DNA from: Brevundimonas naejangsanensis DSM 23858
GTDB taxonomy: Bacteria; Pseudomonadota; Alphaproteobacteria; Caulobacterales; Caulobacteraceae
Assembly: GCF_000421705.1 (NCBI RefSeq)
Contig: NZ_ATXN01000002.1
Coordinates: 1,116,001-1,180,000, forward strand
DNA: 64,000 bases
Reading direction: 5' to 3'
Shown here one piece after another: positions 44,422 to 52,593 of the stretch (its first letter is position 1; each line of letters begins with the position of its first letter). The notes beneath the pieces were generated by a model that did no database searches, was not told the origin of the DNA, and worked only from the letters and a program-made list of their open reading frames with translations. The position numbers and the translations under genes were made by a program.

Positions 44422-45498
44422 TCATCGCCGCTTCCTTTGCTGCATGACGAAGCCGATGACCTTGGCCGCCGCTTCGAAGTGTTCGCGCGGGATCACGTCG
44501 TCGACCTCGACCGCCGCATAGAGGGCGCGGGCCAAGGGGACGTTCTCGACGATCGGCACCTCGTGCTCCCTGGCCACCTCGCGGATGCGCAGGGCCAGGG
44601 CGTCCACGCCCTTGGCGACGCAGACGGGCGCGCCGTCGCCCTGATCCGGTTCATAGCGCAGGGCCACCGAATAGTGGGTCGGGTTGGTGATGATGACGGT
44701 GGCGTCCGGCACGGCCTGCATCATCCGCTGGCGTCCGCGCTGCATGCGGATCTGGCGCAGCTTGGCCTTCACATGGGGGTCGCCTTCGGACTGTTTGAAG
44801 TCGTCCTTCAGCTCTTCCTTGGTCATCCGCATCCGCTTGGCGAAGCGCATCCGCTGCCACAGATAGTCCATGCCCGCCGTCAGTCCCAGGAACACAAGGG
44901 CCGACACCATCAACGCCAGCGCCAGGTCCCGTGCGAACGGCAGGATGTAGGCCGGGCTCATGGCGGCCAGTTCCTCCAGTTCGCGCACATGCGGGTTCAG
45001 CACCCAGAAACACACGGCGCCGATGGCGACCAGCTTGATGAAGGTCTTGAGGAACTGCACCACGCCGTCGGGGCCGTAGATGCGTTTGAACCCCTCCAGC
45101 GGGTTCACCTTGGACCATTTGGGTTTCAGCTTCTCGGCCGTGAAGATCAGGCCCGACTGCGCCAGATTGCCCCCAACGCCGCCCAGTATGACGGCGAACG
45201 ACACCGCCGCCAGAAAGGGCGTCACCACCCAGACGGCGCGCATCCCGATCTCGATGCCGGCCCCCGCCTCCAGCCCGCCGATCATGGCGTGCGGCTGCGA
45301 CAGGAAGGGCATCAGCCCCTCCGCAATCTGCGTGGCGAACATGCCGCCGCCCGCCAGCAGAACCCACGCGGCCCCTGCCAGCGACAGGGCCTGAGCCACG
45401 TCCGGCGACTTGGCGGCATCGCCCTTCTTGCGCGCCTGTTCGAGTTTTCGCGGGGTGGCTTCTTCTGTTTTCGACTCGGGATCGGGACCGTCAGCCAA
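44422..45498 (-). CDS. flhB: Flagellar export gate protein FlhB
   Basis: Substrate-specificity switch of the flagellar export apparatus; 358 residues. Four membrane segments in the first 210 residues, then the cytoplasmic domain with the autocleavage site NPTH (written in the chain as VIITNPTHYSVALRY). The N-terminal ESKTEEATPRKLEQARKKGD is diagnostic. It starts at TTG 45498, which overlaps the fliR stop by 8 bases and has GGGAGG in front. Last gene of fliQ-fliR-flhB before cckA. Confidence 0.95.
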   Translation of the reverse strand: MADGPDPESKTEEATPRKLEQARKKGDAAKSPDVAQALSLAGAAWVLLAGGGMFATQIAEGLMPFLSQPHAMIGGLEAGAGIEIGMRAVWVVTPFLAAVSFAVILGGVGGNLAQSGLIFTAEKLKPKWSKVNPLEGFKRIYGPDGVVQFLKTFIKLVAIGAVCFWVLNPHVRELEELAAMSPAYILPFARDLALALMVSALVFLGLTAGMDYLWQRMRFAKRMRMTKEELKDDFKQSEGDPHVKAKLRQIRMQRGRQRMMQAVPDATVIITNPTHYSVALRYEPDQGDGAPVCVAKGVDALALRIREVAREHEVPIVENVPLARALYAAVEVDDVIPREHFEAAAKVIGFVMQQRKRR

Positions 45499-46261
45499 CG
45501 GCGCCTCCCGTGAAGAAGGCCGCCACCGAGCGATAGCGGTCGATGAAGACGGTCCCCAGGACCCCCAGGCTGAGGGCGAACACCGACAGCCCCAGAACGA
45601 CGCTTAAGGGCGCGGCGGCGAAATAGACCTGAAAGCTGGGCATGACCCGCGCCACCAGCCCCGACGCCAGGTTGAAGATCAGGGCGAAGACCAGCACCGG
45701 CGCCGCCAGTTGCACCCCTAGCGTGAAACTCTGGCTCAGGGTGCGGATCGCCATCTGGGTGAAGTCCGACACGATCAGCGGCTTGGCCGGGGCGATCGCC
45801 TCATAGGATCCGACCATGCCGCCGATGAACAGGTGATGGGTGTTGGTGGCGAACACCAGGGTCACGCCCAGCAGCATCAGAAAGGCCGACAGGGTGGTGC
45901 CCGGCTGGGCCTGCATCGGATTGGCCGTCTGGGAAAAGCCGAGGGTGGTCTGGAGGGACACGACCTCGCCCGCCGTCGTCATGGCGGTCATGAAACTGCG
46001 CAGGATGGCGCCGATGGCCAGGCCGGTCAGGACCTCGCGCATCACCCAGCCGACGGTGGCCCCCAGGGTGGCGGGCAGGGCCGGCAGACTGCTGGCCACG
46101 ACGGGCCACAAGGCCAGCGACAGCACCAGCGCCAGCGACAGCCGCACACGCGGCGGCACATAGGATTCCCCGAAACCGGGCAGCAGCATCAGGATGGCGC
46201 CGACACGCGCGAAGATCAGCCCGCCGGTCCAGACCTGCTCCGCCGTCGCATAGGGCTCCAC
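45491..46261 (-). CDS. fliR: Flagellar export protein FliR
   Basis: Membrane component of the export gate, 256 residues, six or more helices. Features include FARVGAILMLLPGFGESYVPPRVRL and GFSQTANPMQAQPGTTLSAFLMLLG, typical of FliR. Start GTG 46261 (VEPYATAEQ); fliQ ends 15 bases upstream. Cotranscribed with fliQ and flhB. Confidence 0.95.
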   Translation of the reverse strand: MEPYATAEQVWTGGLIFARVGAILMLLPGFGESYVPPRVRLSLALVLSLALWPVVASSLPALPATLGATVGWVMREVLTGLAIGAILRSFMTAMTTAGEVVSLQTTLGFSQTANPMQAQPGTTLSAFLMLLGVTLVFATNTHHLFIGGMVGSYEAIAPAKPLIVSDFTQMAIRTLSQSFTLGVQLAAPVLVFALIFNLASGLVARVMPSFQVYFAAAPLSVVLGLSVFALSLGVLGTVFIDRYRSVAAFFTGGAVG

Positions 46262-46276
46262 CCGCCTGCCCTCGCC

Positions 46277-46540
46277 TTACATTCCCGCGATGCGGGCGGC
46301 GATTTCGTTCATGAACCCGCCCAGAAGCGCGCCCATCATCGGCAGAAACAGCAACAGGGCGGCGAAGACGGCCACGATCTTGGGCGCATAGACCAGGCTC
46401 TGTTCCTGCACCTGCGTCAGAGCCTGGAACAGGCCGATGGAGACGCCGACGCCCAGCGCCACGGTCAGAATCGGCAGACACAGCTGAATGGTCAGCCAAA
46501 GGGCGTCGCGCCCGACATCCAGAACTTCCGCGCCGTTCAT
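46277..46540 (-). CDS. fliQ: Flagellar export protein FliQ
   Basis: Export gate subunit of 87 residues with two helices: ALWLTIQLCLPILTVALGVGVSIGLFQALTQVQEQ and IVAVFAALLLFLPMMGALLGGFMNE, both typical. Start at MNGAEVLDVG. First gene of the fliQ-fliR-flhB operon; a promoter region divergent from folE lies upstream. Confidence 0.93.
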   Translation of the reverse strand: MNGAEVLDVGRDALWLTIQLCLPILTVALGVGVSIGLFQALTQVQEQSLVYAPKIVAVFAALLLFLPMMGALLGGFMNEIAARIAGM

Positions 46541-46690
46541 CGCCGTTCCCCAAACCCCGCCGAACATCAGACACGGGTCAGTCGGCAGAAAATGCCGACA
46601 GGATGGTTAACGCCGCGCTAACCGTCTGGACAAAAAGTCGCTCAGGCTCGGCTCTGGCCTTCGATGACGCCTCGGCGCTATGAAGCGCTC

Positions 46691-47278
46691 ATGACCGATC
46701 ACGCCCCCACTCCGCCCGTCTCGCAGGAAGAAGCCGAAGCCGCCGTCCGCACCCTGATCCGCTGGGCCGGCGACAATCCCGCGCGCGAAGGCCTGATCGA
46801 AACGCCCAAACGCGTCGCCAAATCCTATCGCGAGCTGTTTCAGGGCTATGAGGTCGAACCGCGCGACTATCTGGAAAAGACCTTCGAAGAGGTCGGCGGC
46901 TATGACGAACTGATCGTGCTGAAGGACATCCGCTTCGTCAGCTTCTGCGAACACCACATGCTGCCGGTGGTGGGCAAGGCGCACGTCGGCTATCTGCCGA
47001 CCGACCGGGTCGTGGGCATCTCCAAACTGGCGCGCGTGGTGCGCGGCTACGCCCGGCGCCTGCAGATCCAGGAAAAGATGACGTCCGAGATCGCCCAGGC
47101 CATCCAGGACGTGCTGCGTCCGGTCGGCGTCGGCGTCGTCATCGAGGCCGAACACAGCTGCATGACCATGCGCGGCGTCAACGTTCCAGGCGCCAGCCTG
47201 TCCACCAGCTGCCTGCTGGGCGCCGTCCGCGAAGACCCGCGTACGCGCGAGGAATTCCTGCGTCTGGTGCGGGGCTGA
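46691..47278 (+). CDS. folE: GTP cyclohydrolase I
   Basis: First step of folate (tetrahydropterin) synthesis from GTP; 195 residues. Zinc ligands are Cys and His in [19 protein letters not shown] and Cys in HSCMTMRGV. Active-site [23 protein letters not shown] is standard. ATG 46691 was chosen as the start, directly before TDHAPTPP. Followed after 21 bases by the GrpB gene. Confidence 0.95.
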   Translation: MTDHAPTPPVSQEEAEAAVRTLIRWAGDNPAREGLIETPKRVAKSYRELFQGYEVEPRDYLEKTFEEVGGYDELIVLKDIRFVSFCEHHMLPVVGKAHVGYLPTDRVVGISKLARVVRGYARRLQIQEKMTSEIAQAIQDVLRPVGVGVVIEAEHSCMTMRGVNVPGASLSTSCLLGAVREDPRTREEFLRLVRG

Positions 47279-47299
47279 GAATCCGGGGCTGAGACGACG

Positions 47300-47839
47300 A
47301 TGCCGCCGCCCTTCCGTGTCGAACTGGAACCGCACCATCCGGCATGGGCGGAACAGGCGGAATGCGAAACCGCGCGCCTGTATCAGGCGTTCGGCCCGGC
47401 GCTAAAGGCGGTTCACCACATTGGGTCGACCGCCATCCCCGGCATCGCCGCCAAGCCTGTTCTGGACCTGATGCCGGTGGCGGGCGACCTGTCGAACCTG
47501 GACGACCACCGCGCCGCGATCGAGACGCTGGGCTATGAGTGGTGGGGTGAATACGGCCTGCCGGGGCGGCGCTATCTGACCTTGAGCGATCCCGCCACGG
47601 GGCACCGTCTGGTGCAGGTTCACGCCTACGCCGAAGGTTCGCCCGAGATCACCCGGCACCTGGCCTTCCGCGACTATCTGCGCGCCAACCCCGCGATCGC
47701 CGCCGCCTATGACGCGGAAAAGGCGCGTTGCCGCGCCGCCCATCCGGACGACTCCCACGCCTATGGCGACTGCAAGTCCAACTGGGTCCAGACGATCGAG
47801 GCCGACGCTCTGAACTGGGCCGCCGCTTCATCGGACTGA
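47300..47839 (+). CDS. GrpB family protein (nucleotidyltransferase-like)
   Basis: 179-residue protein with HHIGSTAIPGIAAKPVLDLM, the nucleotidyltransferase-type GS motif and following Asp, and the end DSHAYGDCKSNWVQ. GrpB-family proteins are of uncertain function; some relatives act on nucleotides or coenzyme A. It shares a transcript with folE. Confidence 0.8.
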   Translation: MPPPFRVELEPHHPAWAEQAECETARLYQAFGPALKAVHHIGSTAIPGIAAKPVLDLMPVAGDLSNLDDHRAAIETLGYEWWGEYGLPGRRYLTLSDPATGHRLVQVHAYAEGSPEITRHLAFRDYLRANPAIAAAYDAEKARCRAAHPDDSHAYGDCKSNWVQTIEADALNWAAASSD

Positions 47840-47887
47840 TCCACGGCCCCGTTCCTGCATGCCCCCCTTCCGAACAAGGGAGTCGCC

Positions 47888-49033
47888 ATGCTGCAGGCCG
47901 TGTTTTCGTCCCGGAATGAGCCGCCGCCGATCGGGCGCGGCGGGTGGCTGGATGCGCTGCGCTTCATCGTGGCCGCCCTGATCATCCTGCATCACTTCCA
48001 GATGTCAGCGCCCGTGCCGCTGGCCGAAGGGCTACATCCCGTGTTCGAGCGGGGCGGGTTCCTGCTGACCAACTTCTTCCTGATCGACAGCGGCTATGTG
48101 CTGATGCGCGTCTATGGCCGGGCGGTCGGGTCAGGCCGCATGTCAAAGGCCGACTTTTTCCTGAAGCGGGCGCTGAGGGTGTTTCCAGCGCACCTCATCG
48201 TCCTGGGTCTGCTCGTTGCATTAGTGCTCGTCGCCACGGCCGCAGGCATGCCGCCCAACCATCCCGAGTGGTTCGCCTGGGATCAGTTGCCCGCTCAGGT
48301 CGCTCTGGTGCAGTCGTTCGGGGTGCACGGCGGCATCGGCTGGAACGCGCCGACGTGGTCGATCTCGGCCCTGCTGGGCTGCTACGTCGCCTTTCCCTTC
48401 GTGCTGCGCGGCCTCAGCCGGATCGGGCCGTGGACGGCGCTGATTCTGGTCGTCGTCGGCTATCTGGCCGCCAATGAGCTGAGCTGGGCGATCCTGAAAT
48501 ATCCCGTCTATCAGATGCCGCTGAACCTGGGCATCTGGCGCGCCCTGCCCCTGCTCATCCTCGGCATGGGTCTGGCCTGGTTCGCGCAAGGGGTATGGAT
48601 CAACCCGCGCGTCGCCGGCTGGGCAGGCGTGCTGGCCGCCGTCGCCCTGGCGGGCGTCCAATATTTCGACAAACACGCCCTAATCTCGCTGGTCTTCATC
48701 AGCATCATCATCCTGGCGGCGGGCGCCGTTCCGGGACGCAAGCCCTCCAAACTGGTCGAGCAGGCGGCGATGGTGTCCTTCTCCATGTTCATCTCGAACG
48801 AAGTGGTGCGCATCGCCTGGTTCGGCCTGGCCGACGCCCTGGCGGGCAAGCTGGCGCTGGGCGACGTCTGGCGCTGGGGCCTGTGGGGTCTGGGCGTGCT
48901 GGCGGCCTTCGTCTTCGCCTTCGGCCTGCACTATCTGATCGACCAGCCGATCCAGAACCGCATCCGCGCCTGGCTGAAGGCGCGCGGCCGCAGCGCCGAC
49001 GTCAGCCAGCCGGTGGTCTCACTGGAAGGATAG
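47888..49033 (+). CDS. Acyltransferase 3 family membrane protein
   Basis: Membrane-bound O-acyltransferase (381 residues, about ten helices). It has the N-terminal Arg/His signature LDALRFIVAALIILHHFQ, FLLTNFFLIDSGYVLMRVYGR and RALRVFPAHLIV. It may acetylate a surface polysaccharide or lipid. It stands 48 bases after the GrpB gene. Confidence 0.82.
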   Translation: MLQAVFSSRNEPPPIGRGGWLDALRFIVAALIILHHFQMSAPVPLAEGLHPVFERGGFLLTNFFLIDSGYVLMRVYGRAVGSGRMSKADFFLKRALRVFPAHLIVLGLLVALVLVATAAGMPPNHPEWFAWDQLPAQVALVQSFGVHGGIGWNAPTWSISALLGCYVAFPFVLRGLSRIGPWTALILVVVGYLAANELSWAILKYPVYQMPLNLGIWRALPLLILGMGLAWFAQGVWINPRVAGWAGVLAAVALAGVQYFDKHALISLVFISIIILAAGAVPGRKPSKLVEQAAMVSFSMFISNEVVRIAWFGLADALAGKLALGDVWRWGLWGLGVLAAFVFAFGLHYLIDQPIQNRIRAWLKARGRSADVSQPVVSLEG

Positions 49034-49035
49034 CC

Positions 49036-49419
49036 TCAGCCTGCCCCGGCGCCGCCGAACAGGTGCAGGATGTTGCCGTCCGGATCCTTGAACCAGGCCA
49101 GGCGCAGCGGCCCGGCCACATGGACGTCGCCGTCCTGCTCCATGCCCTCATAGCGCTCGAAGGCGACGCCTTTGGCCTTAAGATCAGCGACGATATCGTC
49201 CACTTCTACACCCACGTCCCAGACCACGGCGTTGGCCCGGTTCGTGCCGGCATAGTCCGATTGATAAACCGTCAGCCACGTATTGCCTGTGCGATAACCC
49301 AGCACGCCATCCATGCCGGTGTCCGCCAGGTTCAGTCCCAGCACATCGGAATAAAAGGTCTTCGCCCGCTGAAGATCCTTTACCGCCACGATGGCCGAGG
49401 AGTTCTTGTCTTTGAGCAT
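49036..49419 (-). CDS. VOC family protein (glyoxalase/dioxygenase fold)
   Basis: 127-residue single vicinal-oxygen-chelate domain. It shows SAIVAVKDLQRAKTFYSDVLGL at the start and WFKDPDGNILHLF near the end, the two characteristic segments. Fosfomycin-, bleomycin- or lactoylglutathione-type activities cannot be told apart. ATG 49419 with GGAAAGGAAG in front is the chosen start. Converges with the acyltransferase gene (2-base gap). Confidence 0.8.
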   Translation of the reverse strand: MLKDKNSSAIVAVKDLQRAKTFYSDVLGLNLADTGMDGVLGYRTGNTWLTVYQSDYAGTNRANAVVWDVGVEVDDIVADLKAKGVAFERYEGMEQDGDVHVAGPLRLAWFKDPDGNILHLFGGAGAG

Positions 49420-49505
49420 CACGCTTCCTTTCCTGATCTGAAAGAAAGCGTGCGGCGGCCCGGTTCGATCCCCGCGCGCCAGCCTCATTGAGGGGCAAAG
49501 GCAGC

Positions 49506-49829
49506 CTAGATCGGCATCCGCATGATTTCCTGATAGGCCGAGATGACCTGATCGCGCACGGCCATCACCGTCTCCAGCGAAGCCTCGGCCGAAGAAATGG
49601 CCGTGACGACGTCGATCAGATTGCCCTGCCCCTGAACCGACTGCGCCATCTGGACCTCGGCCGTGCGGGTCGCCTCGGTCGTCTGAGTCATGACGTTCTG
49701 CAACAGGTCGGCGAAGCCGCCCGCCGCATTCGGACCGGCGCTCGCGGCGGCGTTGGCGGTAGAGGCGACGTTAACGCCGCCGCCGCCCTGAACGGCGGCG
49801 TAAGCGCGGGCGGCCATGATGGGATTCAT
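49506..49829 (-). CDS. fliE: Flagellar hook-basal body protein FliE
   Basis: Links the MS ring to the rod; 107 residues. It has the conserved C-terminal segment INVV-like ([37 protein letters not shown]). Third gene of flgB-flgC-fliE, 13 bases after flgC. Confidence 0.93.
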   Translation of the reverse strand: MNPIMAARAYAAVQGGGGVNVASTANAAASAGPNAAGGFADLLQNVMTQTTEATRTAEVQMAQSVQGQGNLIDVVTAISSAEASLETVMAVRDQVISAYQEIMRMPI

Positions 49830-49842
49830 GCCTTAGCCCCTC

Positions 49843-50277
49843 TTATTTCTTGATGATGTCGAGGGTGCGCGAATCCATGTTCCGCGCCGTCTCGATGACG
49901 TTCAGATTGGCCTCATAGGCGCGTTGCGCCTCGCGCATGTCCATCGCCTCGATCAGGGTGTCGACGTTGGGCCGCATGACATAGCCTTCCGCGTTCGCCG
50001 CCGGGTGCGACGGGTCGTAGTCCATGCGGAAGTCACGCTGATCCGGCCGAACCTCGGCCAGGGCGACGCCGGTCGCGCCGTCCACGTCGCGGCTCTGAAA
50101 CACCGGCATCTGGCGCCGATACGGCTGGCCGCCCGCGACGTTGGCCGTAGACTCTGCGTTGGCGATGTTCTCGGCGATGATCCGCATCCGCGACTGCTGC
50201 GCTTTCAGCGCGGTCGAGGCGACCGCCATGGCCGTGTTGCGCGGCGTGACGGGGCGGTTGTTGATCGGGTCAGGCAT
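49843..50277 (-). CDS. flgC: Flagellar basal-body rod protein FlgC
   Basis: Rod protein of 144 residues. It starts with AMAVASTALKAQQSRMRIIAENIANAEST, the rod-protein N-terminal motif, and ends with NLNVIETARNMDSRTLDIIKK. Second gene of the flgB-flgC-fliE operon. Confidence 0.95.
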   Translation of the reverse strand: MPDPINNRPVTPRNTAMAVASTALKAQQSRMRIIAENIANAESTANVAGGQPYRRQMPVFQSRDVDGATGVALAEVRPDQRDFRMDYDPSHPAANAEGYVMRPNVDTLIEAMDMREAQRAYEANLNVIETARNMDSRTLDIIKK

Positions 50278-50290
50278 GCTTCACTCCCCC

Positions 50291-50695
50291 TCAGGCCGCA
50301 GGCTTCTTGGCCGCCAGGCGGATCATCTGCATGGACTTCTGGTAGAAGCCGATGGCGGCGTCATAGGCCATGCGGCTCTCGGCCATCTTGAGCATCTGCT
50401 CTTCGACCACGACCGAATTGCCGTCCAGGGTGGTCTCGGAATCGGGCGACTCCATCCCCTCGAAGCGCGGCGCCCGCGCGGGCGGAGAGACGTGATGGGC
50501 ATTGGTGGCTGTCATGCGCAGCCCGGCGTTCTTCTTCACGGCTGTGGCGAAATCGGCGGGCGTCTTCAGGTCGCGCGCGATATAGCCGGCGGTGTTGGAG
50601 TTGGCGACGTTCTCGGCGATCACCCGCTGACGGTCGTCCAGCCATGCCAGACGGCCCTTTATCTGATTGAGCAGCGGCAGGTCGGTGACGGACAT
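50291..50695 (-). CDS. flgB: Flagellar basal-body rod protein FlgB
   Basis: Proximal rod protein, 134 residues. LAWLDDRQRVIAENVANSNTAGYIARDL is the rod-protein motif; C-terminal MAYDAAIGFYQKSMQMIRLA is typical. Start at MSVTDLPLL. The region upstream, divergent from fliO, holds TTAA half-sites: TTAA at 50771 with TTTA spaced by 7 (reading on the minus strand), one base from the CtrA box. Confidence 0.93.
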   Translation of the reverse strand: MSVTDLPLLNQIKGRLAWLDDRQRVIAENVANSNTAGYIARDLKTPADFATAVKKNAGLRMTATNAHHVSPPARAPRFEGMESPDSETTLDGNSVVVEEQMLKMAESRMAYDAAIGFYQKSMQMIRLAAKKPAA

Positions 50696-50742
50696 GCGAA
50701 TCCCCCGGACGAACGGATCGGCAGAATTTGCCGCCTGCATGG

Positions 50743-50774
50743 TTAATATCCCGTATCCCTAAACGCGCCGTTAA
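50743..50774 (-). promoter_or_regulatory. CtrA-box-like sites between flgB and fliO
   Basis: Minus strand TTAA-N7-TTTA at 50760-50774 differs by one base from the TTAA-N7-TTAA CtrA box, and a second TTAA lies at 50743. The gap is the promoter for flgB-flgC-fliE and for fliO-fliP. Confidence 0.45.
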
Positions 50775-50862
50775 CCACGTACGTTGAAACATAGCCCCGA
50801 AGCGCCGCGTCCGCGCGCCGCCGTCGTGTGCGACTTTATCGTGCGTCTGGGGCTGCATCCGC

Positions 50863-51141
50863 ATGAACTTCCTTGATCTGTTCCGGGCGATCTTCGGCCT
50901 GGCCATCACCCTGGGCATCATCGGCCTGGCCGCCTGGGCGGCGCGCCGCTATGCGCCGGAAATCCTGGCTCGGTTTCAGGGCCAGCAGGGACAGGTGCGG
51001 CGGATGAAGGTCGTCGAGACCCTGGTGCTGGACCCGTCGCGCCGTCTGGTTCTGATCCGCGTCGATGACGAAGAACGGCTGATCCTGCTGGGCGAGGGTC
51101 GCGAACTGATCGAGCCGCGCCAACCGGGAGGCGTGAAGTGA
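50863..51141 (+). CDS. fliO: Flagellar biosynthesis protein FliO
   Basis: 92-residue membrane protein with one helix (IFGLAITLGIIGLAAWAARRY) and a basic cytoplasmic tail with VVETLVLDPSRRLVLIRVDDEERLILL, typical of FliO. Stop at 51139-51141 overlaps GTG 51138, which starts an open frame running through the following repeat into fliP. Confidence 0.85.
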   Translation: MNFLDLFRAIFGLAITLGIIGLAAWAARRYAPEILARFQGQQGQVRRMKVVETLVLDPSRRLVLIRVDDEERLILLGEGRELIEPRQPGGVK

Positions 51142-51159
51142 GCGGCCGCAAGCATGGCG

Positions 51160-51306
51160 CCTCTCCCTCCCCTTCATGGGGAGGGTGGCTGAGCCCGAAA
51201 GGGCGAAGCCGGGTGGGGGCGACCTTAGCGGCGAGCGCCGCGCGTTCCATAAGGCCCTCCCCACCCGGTCGCTGCGCGACCACCCTCCCCATGAAGGGGA
51301 GGGAGA
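51160..51306. repeat. Family A palindromic element, copy 5, inside the fliO-fliP operon
   Basis: 147-base copy with both outer hairpins, lying between fliO and fliP. Unlike the other copies it is read through in frame by an open reading frame linking the GTG at fliO's stop with the fliP sequence; 147 bases is a multiple of three. Confidence 0.9.
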
Positions 51307-51323
51307 AACAGAGCCTGTTCGCC

Positions 51324-52115
51324 ATGCCGACCCGCGCCGAACTGAAGCGCGCGGCTCTGTTGTCGCTGATCACCACCGCCCTGTGCCTGATCTGGCCGCT
51401 GGGCGCCCTGGCGCAGGAGGCGGCGCAGAGCGGATCGGCCATCAACATCGACCTGGGGACCGGCGCGGGCCTGACGCAGCGCGTGGTGCAGTTGGTCGGG
51501 CTGATGACGGTGCTGTCGCTGGCCCCGTCCATCGTCATCATGACCACCAGCTTCGTGCGGATCGTCGTGGTGCTGTCGCTGCTGCGCACGGCGTTGGGGA
51601 TGCAGCAGTCGCCGCCGAACGCCGTCCTGGTGTCCCTGGCCCTGTTTCTGAGCGCCATCGTCATGGCGCCGACCTGGCAGGACGCCTATGATTCGGGGGT
51701 CCGTCCGCTGATGGATCAGCAGATGGAACTGCCTCAAGCCTTCGATGCGGCGTCCGAACCGGTAAAAACCTTCATGCTGTCCCAGGTGAAGCCCGACGAC
51801 CTGGCCCTGTTCACCCGACTGTCGGGCGTCACGGCCACGGCGAACGCGCAGGACCTGCCCCTGCGGGTCGTCACCCCGGCCTTCATGATCAGCGAATTGA
51901 AGACCGCCTTCACCATCGGATTTCTTCTTTTTGTTCCGTTCCTTGTGATCGATCTGGTGGTCGCCAGCGTGCTGATGTCCATGGGCATGATGATGCTGCC
52001 GCCGGTGGTGGTCAGCCTGCCCTTCAAGCTGATCTTCTTCGTGCTGGTGGACGGGTGGAGACTGGTCGCCGGAAGCCTGGTCGAGAGCTTCCAGAGAGCC
52101 TCCGGAACCGGATAA
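51324..52115 (+). CDS. fliP: Flagellar export protein FliP
   Basis: Core export-gate subunit, 263 residues from ATG 51324. It has a signal peptide (IWPLGALAQEA), then the four FliP helices: VVQLVGLMTVLSLAPSIVIMTTSFVRIVVVLSLLR, the Pro-containing region, PAFMISELKTAFTIGFLLFVPFLVIDLVVASVLMSMGMMMLP and VDGWRLVAGSLVESF. The open frame extends upstream to GTG 51138, through the family A element, which would give 325 residues; the usual FliP length (about 245-265) argues for 51324. The mRNA between fliO and fliP carries the double hairpin. Confidence 0.92.
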   Translation: MPTRAELKRAALLSLITTALCLIWPLGALAQEAAQSGSAINIDLGTGAGLTQRVVQLVGLMTVLSLAPSIVIMTTSFVRIVVVLSLLRTALGMQQSPPNAVLVSLALFLSAIVMAPTWQDAYDSGVRPLMDQQMELPQAFDAASEPVKTFMLSQVKPDDLALFTRLSGVTATANAQDLPLRVVTPAFMISELKTAFTIGFLLFVPFLVIDLVVASVLMSMGMMMLPPVVVSLPFKLIFFVLVDGWRLVAGSLVESFQRASGTG

Positions 52116-52237
52116 ATCCCCAGCCTGCAAGGTCTTGACGCCAATGCGGGCTTGCCAAGTTCATAAAAACCGTCGTTGATCCCCCGGTCCTCGCCCGGCG
52201 CTTTCTTCCGGGCGACCACCATTGGGAAAATACCCTC

Positions 52238-52516
52238 ATGACCACTCAAGCTGAACTGATCGCCGCTGTCGCCAAAGACGCGGGCGTTTCGCAAGCTGAC
52301 GCCGGCAAGGTGCTGACCGCCATTGTCGAGAACATCCACAAGGCTCTGAAGTCGGGCGACGACGTCCGCATCTCCAACCTGGGCGTGTTCGACACCGCCG
52401 AGCGCGCTGAGCGCGAAGGCCGCAACCCGGCCACGGGCGCGACGATCAAGATCCCGGCCTCGAAGGCCGTGCGCTTCCGCGTGTCCAAGCCGCTGAAGGA
52501 CGCCGTCAACGGCTAA
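52238..52516 (+). CDS. hup: HU family DNA-binding protein
   Basis: Histone-like protein of 92 residues. Short and dimeric type: TQAELIAAVAKDAGVSQADA, then LGVFDTAERAEREGRNPATGATIKIPASKAVRFRVSKPL, with the conserved arm RNPATG. It is monocistronic with its own terminator. Could equally be HU-alpha or -beta type or IHF-like; HU best fits. Confidence 0.93.
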   Translation: MTTQAELIAAVAKDAGVSQADAGKVLTAIVENIHKALKSGDDVRISNLGVFDTAERAEREGRNPATGATIKIPASKAVRFRVSKPLKDAVNG

Positions 52517-52563
52517 GCCTTTCAGGCGCGTCCGGTCCTCCTCGCGGGGAGCGGACGCAAAAG

Positions 52564-52593
52564 ACCCCTCTCCCGTCGGGAGGGGGGTTTTTT
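52564..52593 (+). terminator. Terminator after the HU gene
   Basis: Stem CCCCTCTCCC-GTC-GGGAGGGGGG (one G-T wobble) followed by six Ts. Classical rho-independent form. Confidence 0.85.

Noticed and set aside
6929..51306. Considered CRISPR for the repeated intergenic sequence
   Set aside because: Copies are scattered, about 150 bases each, with no regular spacers between short repeats and no cas genes.
52134..52180. Possible -35/-10 promoter before the HU gene (TTGACG present)
   Set aside because: No convincing -10 box at proper spacing; not listed.
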